Below are positions 21,859-26,766 of a stretch of 26,766 bases of DNA, in pieces. Made by a program: the position numbers and the translations under genes. Source of the DNA: CAZQBY01 sp964540655 (GTDB lineage: Archaea > Altiarchaeota > Altiarchaeia > JAFGQM01); NCBI GenBank assembly GCA_964540655.1, contig CAZINR010000012.1, positions 1-26,766 of the forward strand, in the 5' to 3' direction. The notes under the pieces are model-generated. The model saw only the letters and a list, made by a program, of their open reading frames with translations, was not told the origin of the DNA and did not search any database. The number at the start of each line of letters is the position of its first letter. The stretch's first letter is position 1.

Positions 21859-22890
21859 ATGAGAAGATATCTCTTCACGGCCGTGGTTTTCGTCTTGTGG
21901 ATTGTTGGTTTCTATCTTGCCACGGACTTCAGCGGCAGGGACCTCGTGAACGCCCTCTCGGACGTCGAGCTCTGGAGCGTGGCCGCAGGTTACGCCTTCT
22001 ACGGCATGGCAGTTCTCACGGGAATTTTCATACTCTACAGGGCTCTCAAGGTCCTGGGCATCACGCCGCCGATAAAGGGGGTCAGCAAGGCCTGGGTGTT
22101 CGGCTCGTTCCTGGATAATATAGCCCCGACCATAACGCCCATAGGGGAAGCCAGCATGGCTTTCTTCCTGGAGAGGTTCTACAGGATGTCTTACACGAAG
22201 ACTCTGGCCGCAATCGGCATTTATGTCTCCTCGTGGGGCATATCCGTCAGCCTCTTCTCGATCGTAGCTGCCATATTGGCGGGCTACTTCGGCACCATAC
22301 CGGCCGGATTCGAGATACTGGTGGCCATAGTCATTGCCGTCTTTTCTCTCATAACCATGGGCTGGCTTTTCTTGCTAACCAGGAAGGCCCTTGTTAGAAG
22401 GATAATCTGCAAGCTTATGGGTATATACAACGCCGTATACAACAAAATCAAGCGCAGAAAAGTCACCTACGAGGAATGCCTCTTTGACTTGGAGTTCGAG
22501 CGCTCGTACGGATCTCTGTCCACCTTGATGAAGGATAAAAAGAACATAGCTATATCCGTAATGCTGTTCATTATCCCGCAATTGGGTCACGTCATGTGCC
22601 TCTACGTGCTGATACTCGGCTTCGGGGCGGAGATATCGTTCTTTGCTGTCCTTGGCTTGCACATAGTCGCATCGGTGGTCGGGCTTCTGTCTCTGGTACC
22701 CTCCGGCTTGGGCATCTATGAGGGGGTTTCGATAGGCACCTTGGTTCTTTCCCTGGGGGTTCCGCAAGGCGCCGCCTTCGGGGCCGTCTTCATCTACCGG
22801 CTTATCTTCGTCTGGACCACCAATCTTGCTGGCGGCATAATAGGCATTGCGCAGGGCATAGAGAATCCGGGGAAGATGGTCAAACCGTGA
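21859..22890 (+). CDS. Flippase-like integral membrane protein (UPF0104 / LPG synthase TM type)
   Basis: A 343-residue protein with about seven to eight transmembrane helices. Features of the lysylphosphatidylglycerol-synthase-TM / UPF0104 family are present: GSFLDNIAPTITPIGEASMA near residues 80-99, and the C-terminal LSLVPSGLGIYEGVSIGTL and FGAVFIYRLIFVW motifs. In archaea such proteins are often linked to lipid or glycan-lipid translocation. The substrate cannot be inferred. A basic cytoplasmic loop (about 175-205, KIKRRKVTYEEC) divides the protein. The start ATG is about 30 bp after a T-rich promoter-like element. tRNA-Met begins 37 bp after the stop. Confidence 0.87.
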   Translation: MRRYLFTAVVFVLWIVGFYLATDFSGRDLVNALSDVELWSVAAGYAFYGMAVLTGIFILYRALKVLGITPPIKGVSKAWVFGSFLDNIAPTITPIGEASMAFFLERFYRMSYTKTLAAIGIYVSSWGISVSLFSIVAAILAGYFGTIPAGFEILVAIVIAVFSLITMGWLFLLTRKALVRRIICKLMGIYNAVYNKIKRRKVTYEECLFDLEFERSYGSLSTLMKDKKNIAISVMLFIIPQLGHVMCLYVLILGFGAEISFFAVLGLHIVASVVGLLSLVPSGLGIYEGVSIGTLVLSLGVPQGAAFGAVFIYRLIFVWTTNLAGGIIGIAQGIENPGKMVKP

Positions 22891-22926
22891 TTTCTTATAG
22901 CTTCATTTTCTAAATAAGCCGCTTCT

Positions 22927-23053
22927 GCCGATGTAGCTCAGTTGGTTAGAGCGCCACGCTCATAAGGGTCTTCGGTACTCAGTCTTGAGTTCCGTGACGA
23001 CAAGAGCGCTCTGGGCAACGTGGAAGTCCGGGGTTCAAGTCCCCGCATCGGCA
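22927..23053 (+). tRNA. tRNA-Met (CAT), elongator type, with intron
   Basis: Acceptor GCCGATG pairs with CATCGGC. D-stem is GCTC/GAGC. Anticodon stem CCACG/CGTGG encloses CTCATA-A after removal of a 53-nt intron at the canonical 37/38 position. T-arm is CGGGG-TTCAAGT-CCCCG, with discriminator A. The mature length is 74 nt. The G1:C72 pair argues against the initiator. CAT could also be a tRNA-Ile2 read through a modified C34, but an intron-bearing CAT tRNA with this acceptor fits the archaeal elongator best. TTCTTATAG about 30 bp upstream is a likely promoter. Confidence 0.93.
22965..23017 (+). other. tRNA-Met intron with canonical bulge-helix-bulge
   Basis: The splice junctions form an archaeal bulge-helix-bulge. 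The outer helix is CCACG/CGTGG. The 3-nt bulges are TA^A (22963-22965) and CA^A (23016-23018). A 4-bp central helix pairs CTCA (22959-22962) with TGGG (23012-23015). The inner helix is GGGT/GCTC. Inside the intron ACTCA-GTCT-TGAGT forms a further hairpin. The splicing endonuclease would cut after the second base of each bulge. Confidence 0.9.
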
Positions 23054-23144
23054 CTCACAATGCTGGGCTTCAGCTCGGCCGATGCGACTGTCAAGGCGGT
23101 CTGGCAAGCTTCGCAGCCTTGACATCCCCGCATCGGCACTCACA
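23040..23144. repeat. 20-bp direct repeat of the tRNA-Met 3' end
   Basis: TCCCCGCATCGGCACTCACA occurs at 23040-23059 (T-arm 3' half, acceptor strand, and 6 nt beyond the gene) and again at 23125-23144. The 65 bp between them hold most of a hairpin. Identity beyond the tRNA 3' end points to a segmental duplication or the scar of an integration/excision event. Confidence 0.85.
23078..23137 (+). other. tRNA-Met-like two-stem hairpin
   Basis: GCCGATGCG (23078-23086) pairs perfectly with CGCATCGGC (23129-23137). Inside it GTCAAGGC (23090-23097) pairs perfectly with GCCTTGAC (23116-23123). The outer stem begins with the complete 7-bp acceptor stem of the tRNA-Met just upstream and is followed by the same ACTCACA tail, but the D and anticodon arms and the 5' half of the T-arm are missing. 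It looks like a shrunken tRNA copy, possibly a processing signal between tRNA-Met and the HD gene. Confidence 0.75.
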
Positions 23145-23166
23145 CTCATTCCTCCAAAAAATCCGC

Positions 23167-23745
23167 ATGGACTATAAGCGCTGGATTCCGATTCTCAAAG
23201 AGCAGGCCATTAAGGAGCAGGACAAGGCTCCCAAGGAGCTCCACTCCTCGGTGCATGGTATGGGCCACCTTGAGAGGGTTTGGTCACGCGCGGAGAAACT
23301 GGGGAAAGAACTCGATGCGGATATGGAGGCCCTTGCGGCTGCGGTCTTCCTCCACGATATCGGGCGCCATTACGGCCTTGAGCTGCACGGTCCGGAGAGC
23401 GCCAGGCATGCAGAGGGGGCTTTGGATAAGATAGGATTCCCAAAGGGCAAAAGAGGGGTTGTGCTGCGCGCAATAGGGGCCCACGATTACCAGGCCGACC
23501 CCAAGGAAAGGGACTCTCTCGAGGCGAGGATACTCTACGACGCCGACAAGCTGGACGCATTCGGCGACGTTGGCATACAGAGGTTCACTCAGAAGTATCT
23601 CGTGGAGAAGAGGGTCAAGATGACGATACCTGAGATACTTGCAAGTATAGACAGGAGATGGGAAACCCTCATGCTGCCGGAGACCAGAGAGTTGGCGAAA
23701 GAGGACTATGATAAGATAAAGAATCACTTCGAGGCTATGCTTTAG
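23167..23745 (+). CDS. HD-domain phosphohydrolase
   Basis: A 192-residue HD-superfamily metal-dependent phosphohydrolase. Metal ligands are visible in order: His34 in the GMGHLERVW helix, His63-Asp64 in FLHDIG, a His in the middle region (HGPESARHAE and GAHDYQ), and Asp127 in YDADKLDAFG. This is the arrangement of the single-domain HD hydrolases related to YedJ/YpgQ; the substrate (often a nucleotide) is unknown. I start at ATG 23167, because earlier in-frame starts lie inside tRNA-Met. No TATA-like element separates it from tRNA-Met, so it may be transcribed with the tRNA and the tRNA-like hairpin. Confidence 0.88.
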   Translation: MDYKRWIPILKEQAIKEQDKAPKELHSSVHGMGHLERVWSRAEKLGKELDADMEALAAAVFLHDIGRHYGLELHGPESARHAEGALDKIGFPKGKRGVVLRAIGAHDYQADPKERDSLEARILYDADKLDAFGDVGIQRFTQKYLVEKRVKMTIPEILASIDRRWETLMLPETRELAKEDYDKIKNHFEAML

Positions 23746-23776
23746 CCCTTTTATTCCTAAAATCGCAAAATTCACG

Positions 23777-23834
23777 CGTCAGACCGGTGAAGCGGCTTAC
23801 TCGGGTGTGCTTCGCCCCGCTTGGCCGGGTGACG
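23777..23834. repeat. Long imperfect hairpin between the HD gene and tRNA-Thr
   Basis: Nested pairing of CGTCA/TGACG, CCGG/CCGG and AAGCGG/CCGCTT, separated by small internal loops (GA/G and TG/GG), makes a 15-bp stem with a 21-nt loop. It fills the interval before tRNA-Thr. It may be the 3' end of the HD transcript, a leader of the tRNA, or a small RNA. Confidence 0.6.
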
Positions 23835-23858
23835 ACAAATCATGGGCATACACACTGC

Positions 23859-23981
23859 GCCTCCGTAGCTCAGTCTGGCAGAGCGAGTGACTTGTAACCC
23901 TTTTCCGCCTTTGGCGCAAAAGCGTTAACGGAAAAGAGACAAGCAATCACTAGGCCGAGGGTTCAAATCCCTCCGGGGGCT
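23859..23981 (+). tRNA. tRNA-Thr (TGT) with intron
   Basis: Acceptor GCCTCCG pairs with CGGGGGC (one T:G). D-stem is GCTC/GAGC. Anticodon stem AGTGA/TCACT encloses CTTGTA-A after removal of a 49-nt intron at 37/38, giving anticodon TGT. T-arm is GAGGG-TTCAAAT-CCCTC. The discriminator is T, as known for archaeal threonine tRNAs. The mature length is 74 nt and CCA is not encoded. Confidence 0.96.
23897..23945 (+). other. tRNA-Thr intron with bulge-helix-bulge
   Basis: The central 4-bp helix pairs CTTG (23891-23894) with CAAG (23940-23943). The bulges are TA^A (23895-23897) and CA^A (23944-23946). The intron interior is closed by CTTTTCCG/CGGAAAAG, with a few unpaired bases near the lower bulge, and holds a small CTTT/AAAG hairpin. 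Cutting after the second bulge base on each side restores a normal anticodon loop. Confidence 0.88.
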
Positions 23982-23988
23982 TCTCACC

Positions 23989-24349
23989 ATGGCTATAAAG
24001 GAGAATATAAAACTATTTGGAAGCCTGCTGGCTTTTTGTTGAAGTCTTGACAACGGTGGCCCTCTTGTTTCTATGGGATAAGCTACATGAAAGGAGAAGG
24101 TTATATTATATCCGTCACAACGTGTTCGAGAAAGAGATATTTAAGGCCGCAAGAAGCGGTGATTTGAAGGGTGTTAAAAAGAGGATAGGTTCTGTCCGGG
24201 ATATACTAATGAGGGATGCGAAATCGGGTGACACGCTGTTGCACGCTGCCGTGCGGGGGGACTTGGAGGTTGTGGAGTTGGGGGATATGTGCGGTTATTT
24301 GGGTTTCACAAGCTCCAAAAACAAGGCCGGGCTGACGCCCTATGATTGA
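23989..24349 (+). pseudogene. Truncated, frameshifted membrane-anchored ankyrin gene
   Basis: The readable frame (TTG at 24017 to TGA at 24349, 110 residues) has a hydrophobic segment (VEVLTTVALLFLW), a basic stretch, then ankyrin-like pieces: KEIFKAARSGDLKGVKKRI, then DTLLHAAVRGDLEVVEL, then a damaged unit ending KNKAGLTPYD at a stop, where LA and another helix are expected. An ATG at 23989, 8 bp after tRNA-Thr, encodes MAIKENIKLFGSLLAF in another frame. Skipping one T in the T5 run (24033-24037) joins it smoothly to VEVLTTVALLFLW. This suggests a one-base insertion or a sequencing error. An AATATAAAAC box (about 24004-24013) could instead be a promoter with a start farther down. It is probably a decayed paralogue of the intact ankyrin gene downstream. 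Confidence 0.6.
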
Positions 24350-24513
24350 GAATTCCCCACGAAACGATTAACTGAAGATTGCCCCTTGATACTTATTCTT
24401 GATGGCTCACTGTGTTCGCTTGTATTGAAAGGAACTCCCCTTCGTCGGACGTTGCACTAAAAATCAAACCCTCCAAGTATTCGGACGAATATAACAGCGA
24501 TTTAAAGGTTCCA

Positions 24514-24551
24514 AAGTCTTGCAGACTTCTCCATCCAAATTCGGTTTTTTT
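24514..24551 (+). terminator. Possible hairpin and T-tract terminator
   Basis: AAGTCT-TGC-AGACTT (24514-24528) is a perfect 6-bp hairpin, followed 16 bp later by a T7 run (24545-24551). Archaeal termination depends mainly on T-tracts, so the T7 is the more meaningful part. The rest of the 287-bp interval 24350-24636 shows no convincing gene. Confidence 0.3.
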
Positions 24552-24569
24552 ATTTGCCCCATAAATAAG

Positions 24570-24630
24570 CCAATATAAATAGGCCGACTAAAAGAGGTCT
24601 GTCAAAGCGCTCAAGAATGGAAACGGAGGG
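24570..24630 (+). promoter_or_regulatory. Promoter and ribosome binding site of the ankyrin gene
   Basis: CAATATAAATAGG (about 24570-24582) is a strong archaeal TATA-like box. Expected transcription start is near 24600. A Shine-Dalgarno-like GGAGGGG lies at about 24625-24631, just before the ATG at 24637. This is one of the few genes here with a clear leader and ribosome binding site; most neighbours look leaderless or coupled. Confidence 0.6.
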
Positions 24631-24636
24631 GTTCCC

Positions 24637-25578
24637 ATGAGGAATCTTCTATGGTTTTGTGTGGGGGCATTGATAGCTGCCGCGACCGTTATGCTCTTTT
24701 GGAGCATATATGCCGCAGTAACCCTTGTGTTAGTGAGTGTTATCACGTCTTTTGGGGCTTGGGCACGTGATGAGATTGCGGTTTTTTTCTTCATCCTGTT
24801 TTTTGGTCTCCCCATATTTATGGTGGGGGCTGGAAGCGGATTCGGGCTGTTGGGCATTGTCACGGCCTTGGGCCTGTATGGCCTTATCTTACTCGCATGG
24901 AAGTTAATCATCCGCAATAGTAACGAAAAGAACAGGCAGGGGGCTTTGCTCCTCAAAGCCGTCGAAGCCGGCGATCTAGAAGGGGTCATAGGCCAGATAA
25001 GACTGGGGGTAGATGTGAACGTTCGGGTTGATGATGGTTATGCGCCATACGCACTCCACATCGCAGCAGAGACGGGTCGCGCGGATATTGCGAAGGCTCT
25101 CCTTGACGCCGGCGGTAAGGTAGATTGCAGGAACTCTGCCGGAGAAACCCCCCTGCACCTAGCCGCCAGGGCGGGCAATGTGAAATGCGTTGAATTGCTG
25201 ATTGGGGCTGGGGCGGATGTGAACGCTGAGACCACAGACAGGTATTGTAACGTGACACCCCTCATATACGGCGCCCAGGGAGGCAGCACCAAGGTGTTGA
25301 AGTTGCTGTTGGACGCCGGGGCTAGAGTAGATGCAAGCGATAGTAGTTACCATAACACCGCAATGCACACCGCGGTCAATTTCTTAAAGAAGGATGCCGT
25401 AAAGTTTCTCCTGGAAGCGGGCGCAGACATCAACAAGAAGAACAGATGGGGCAGAACGCCCTTGGGGGAAGCCGAATACGAGTTGGAGACGCACTCTAGG
25501 TTCAAGCCCAAGAAGGATATAGAGGGTATGAAGAAGAGTAAGGAGATCATAAGGATTCTGGAGGCAAGTGAGGGCTAA
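24637..25578 (+). CDS. Membrane-anchored ankyrin-repeat protein
   Basis: A 313-residue protein. Residues 1-90 hold three or four hydrophobic helices (LLWFCVGALIAAATVMLF; AAVTLVLVSVITSF; IAVFFFILFFGLPIFMVGAG; LGIVTALGLYGLILLAW). From about residue 100 there are five ankyrin units, recognised by LLLKAVEAGDLEGV, ALHIAAETGRADIAKALLDAG, TPLHLAARAGNVKCVELLIGAGADVN, TPLIYGAQGGSTKVLKLLLDAGA, and AMHTAVNFLKKDAVKFLLEAGADINKKN. A helical cap follows, ending LEASEG. The ankyrin part should be cytoplasmic and bind partner proteins. Ankyrin proteins are uncommon in archaea and are often horizontally acquired. A broken related gene lies just upstream. It has its own promoter and a clear ribosome binding site. 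Confidence 0.9.
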   Translation: MRNLLWFCVGALIAAATVMLFWSIYAAVTLVLVSVITSFGAWARDEIAVFFFILFFGLPIFMVGAGSGFGLLGIVTALGLYGLILLAWKLIIRNSNEKNRQGALLLKAVEAGDLEGVIGQIRLGVDVNVRVDDGYAPYALHIAAETGRADIAKALLDAGGKVDCRNSAGETPLHLAARAGNVKCVELLIGAGADVNAETTDRYCNVTPLIYGAQGGSTKVLKLLLDAGARVDASDSSYHNTAMHTAVNFLKKDAVKFLLEAGADINKKNRWGRTPLGEAEYELETHSRFKPKKDIEGMKKSKEIIRILEASEG

Positions 25579-25873
25579 GTGAACCCCGAACCTGTTGCCT
25601 ATCCTCTTGTCCATATCATTCTTAATCTCTCTCGCCTATCTCCTTGTATCTGAGCTACTCATGCCCCGCTGCGAACTTCATCCCCCAGCTGACTCATATC
25701 ACAGCGCTTATCAGCACTGTCAGCACCACACCGGGCGCGCAGCTTGCCCTTGGAATCCTGGGGCTGGGGGCATGCGACCAAAAAGGAAGGGGGGCAACCG
25801 TCAAAAGGCTTTTTTCAGGAGAGCTACACACGAGAACAGCCCTAGAGGAATTCGCCATCGGTAAATGCTGAAG
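25579..25873. other. Interval without a convincing gene; possible decayed ORFs
   Basis: This 295-bp stretch lies between the convergent ankyrin and surface-protein genes. Two overlapping plus-strand frames look partly protein-like. One (about 25595-25660) gives a hydrophobic start, LLSISFLISLAYLLVSELL. The other (25644-25871) gives LTHITALISTVSTTPGAQ and later LFSGELHTRTALEEF. No start with a ribosome binding site is visible and the frames are short, so this may be a frameshifted remnant of a membrane protein or simply spacer. Confidence 0.3.
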
Positions 25874-26227
25874 TCACCTCTTCATCAAAGTCCAGATGAA
25901 AAGGCCCGCGATGACGACCACTGCCAGCCCAACCAGTATATAGAGTGTCATGTCTTCGCCTTCGGACTCCTCTGGCGGGGTTTCCTGAACGCGGAGGCCC
26001 GGGGATATCGCCCCTCCGCTTTCCCTCTCGACGCACTCGCCGTCGCGGCATGCGTGGATGCACTGCTCCACTAGATGTGGCTCTCCGTCTGCGCACTCGT
26101 AAACCACATCGGCGAAACAGTATCTGCCACTGCCATCGCATTCGTCAGGCGTTTGGGATACGGAGTTCCCTAAGAACAAAAAAAGGAGTGTCAGGGCCGT
26201 CAGGGCTTTGGCGCGCGGATCCATCAT
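25874..26227 (-). CDS. Small secreted Cys-rich protein with C-terminal membrane anchor
   Basis: A 117-residue protein starting at ATG 26227, or at the adjacent in-frame ATG 26224. It has a signal peptide (ALTALTLLFLFLGNSVSQT), then a compact domain with six Cys (DECDGSGRYC, VYECADGE, VEQCIHACRDGEC), a Glu/Pro-rich linker, and one transmembrane helix (LYILVGLAVVVIAGLFIW) with a short basic tail. It is an exported type-I membrane protein; the Cys probably form disulfides. No family is assigned. The upstream gene's stop overlaps its start (ATGATG over TGA), so translation is coupled. In-frame codons upstream of 26227 lie inside the other gene and are not used. Confidence 0.72.
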   Translation of the reverse strand: MMDPRAKALTALTLLFLFLGNSVSQTPDECDGSGRYCFADVVYECADGEPHLVEQCIHACRDGECVERESGGAISPGLRVQETPPEESEGEDMTLYILVGLAVVVIAGLFIWTLMKR

Positions 26228-26652
26228 CCTAACTGGAAGTCGACCTTCTGATAGAGCCTGCACCCGTATTCGGTGGGTTTGCAAAAGTAAGTGTCGGAAT
26301 CCGCGGGCCTGTATTCGTTAGTGGCCACCTTGCTGTAGTTGCCTGCCGTTCCGAAGCATTCCCAGCGGTTCTTGGCCACGTGCTTGTAAAGGTCGCAGTC
26401 TCCCTCGACGGTTGGGGCTATTATGTCCTCTATCGTGGATTCATCAACATTGATCTCTGGGCGATCATCTGGCACATCAGGCTCGTCGTCTGGCTCTCCA
26501 TTGGACCCGGACGGAGTTAAATCGGTGCCGTCATCTGGAGCATCCGTGGCGGGACTGTCGGTGCCAAGGCTGGAGAAGGGGTTCAGTACCATAGTCACAG
26601 CAACTATCGCGACGATTGCTATCACAGCGGCAGCCAGTATTATCTTGTCCAT
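26224..26652 (-). CDS. Small N-terminally anchored surface protein with acidic linker
   Basis: A 142-residue protein. An N-terminal membrane helix (MDKIILAAAVIAIVAIVAV) anchors a Thr/Ser/Pro/Asp-rich linker (about residues 25-70), followed by a small domain with four Cys (EGDCDLYKH, WECFGTAGNYS, TYFCKPTEYGCRLYQK). ATG 26652 is preferred over TTG 26661, because GGGG lies just upstream of it and family-independent start rules favour ATG. A TTTTAATATC element about 40 bp upstream is a plausible promoter. It forms a pair with the next gene, which overlaps its stop. Function unknown; the layout resembles pilin-like or cell-surface proteins without a recognisable class-III signal motif. Confidence 0.7.
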   Translation of the reverse strand: MDKIILAAAVIAIVAIVAVTMVLNPFSSLGTDSPATDAPDDGTDLTPSGSNGEPDDEPDVPDDRPEINVDESTIEDIIAPTVEGDCDLYKHVAKNRWECFGTAGNYSKVATNEYRPADSDTYFCKPTEYGCRLYQKVDFQLG

Positions 26653-26712
26653 TTTCCCCAATAGTCCCGTATTATTAATGGGTGCAGATATTAAAATCGA
26701 TTAGCGTATTTT

Positions 26713-26762
26713 TGCTTTGTTGCACAATTCCCGCGTGAGCGGGAATAAGCCCTGACAAAGCA
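26713..26762. repeat. Nested palindrome at the right edge
   Basis: The inner hairpin ATTCCCGC-GTGA-GCGGGAAT (26727-26746) is perfect over 8 bp. It is enclosed by TGCTTTGT (26713-26720) and ACAAAGCA (26755-26762), also a perfect inverted pair. Such nested symmetry is typical of small mobile palindromic elements or transposon ends. No transposase is seen before the window ends. Confidence 0.6.
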
Positions 26763-26766
26763 CTTC

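Noticed and set aside
22927..23053. Initiator tRNA-Met
   Set aside because: Initiator tRNAs lack a Watson-Crick G1:C72 pair and carry three G:C pairs at the anticodon stem base. Here the acceptor is G1:C72 and the stem is CCACG/CGTGG.
23020..23166. Upstream extension of the HD hydrolase starting inside tRNA-Met
   Set aside because: It would translate the tRNA T-arm and the tRNA-like hairpin. The family-type N-terminus begins at ATG 23167.
26713..26762. Annotated insertion sequence end
   Set aside because: Nested symmetry alone is not enough. No transposase or target duplication is visible before the window ends, so it is listed only as a repeat.

Overview
The window is archaeal chromosomal DNA. 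The evidence is the gene content: a digeranylgeranylglyceryl phosphate (DGGGP) synthase of the UbiA family, a geranylgeranyl-reductase-type flavoprotein for ether-lipid saturation, GatE (the archaeal-specific Glu-tRNA(Gln) amidotransferase), a Pth2-type peptidyl-tRNA hydrolase, a DUF211 protein, and two tRNA genes with canonical archaeal introns framed by a bulge-helix-bulge. TATA-like boxes lie about 25 nt before several starts, which suggests leaderless or short-leader transcripts. The DNA is GC-rich, favours ATA for isoleucine, and is compact, with convergent genes overlapping at their stop codons. I cannot assign a lineage. Uncultured, metagenome-derived archaea are plausible, and there is one 10-N scaffold gap.

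Layout. 1-7411: a 5'-truncated, unrecognised helical-repeat/Cys-rich protein, then DGGGP synthase, thymidylate kinase (minus), a 61-residue membrane protein, gatE, a rhomboid protease and a geranylgeranyl reductase; the last three are tightly packed. 7493-9704: a DUF1616-like membrane protein, pth2 (minus), a 2xCBS + zinc-ribbon protein and a 4xCBS protein. 9761-14781: a five-gene operon of PadR-type regulator, MacB/LolD-type ATPase, anchored CARDB/COG1361-like surface protein and two FtsX/MacB-type permeases. Most junctions are ATGA overlaps. In front of it lie three GATATATC palindromes spaced exactly 10 bp apart. 14810-17101: a large membrane-anchored beta-propeller/CARDB protein. 17093-20705: pyrG (minus), a small helix-turn-helix-like ORF (minus), and divergent pyrD-pyrK. 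20725-21541: DUF211 plus a VIT/CCC1-like TIGR00267-type membrane protein.

21542-24000 is rich in RNA genes and hairpins: tRNA-Ala(GGC), a flippase-like membrane protein, intron-containing elongator tRNA-Met(CAT), a tRNA-Met-derived hairpin and 20-bp duplication, an HD hydrolase, another long hairpin, and intron-containing tRNA-Thr(TGT). 24000-26766 looks like accessory DNA: a broken ankyrin gene, an intact membrane-anchored ankyrin protein, about 300 bp with only decayed-looking ORFs, two small anchored Cys-containing surface proteins (minus), and a nested palindrome at the right edge.

How the genes work together. DGGGP synthase and the reductase are two steps of archaeal membrane-lipid synthesis. 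pyrG, pyrDK and tmk supply pyrimidine nucleotides. gatE, pth2 and the tRNAs serve translation. The PadR-controlled ABC operon looks like an export or envelope-remodelling unit whose extracytoplasmic partner is the CARDB protein, possibly together with the adjacent propeller protein. The best candidates for something undescribed are the PadR triple operator, the tRNA-Met hairpin mimic, the hairpin cluster beside tRNA-Ala, and the N-terminal repeat protein.
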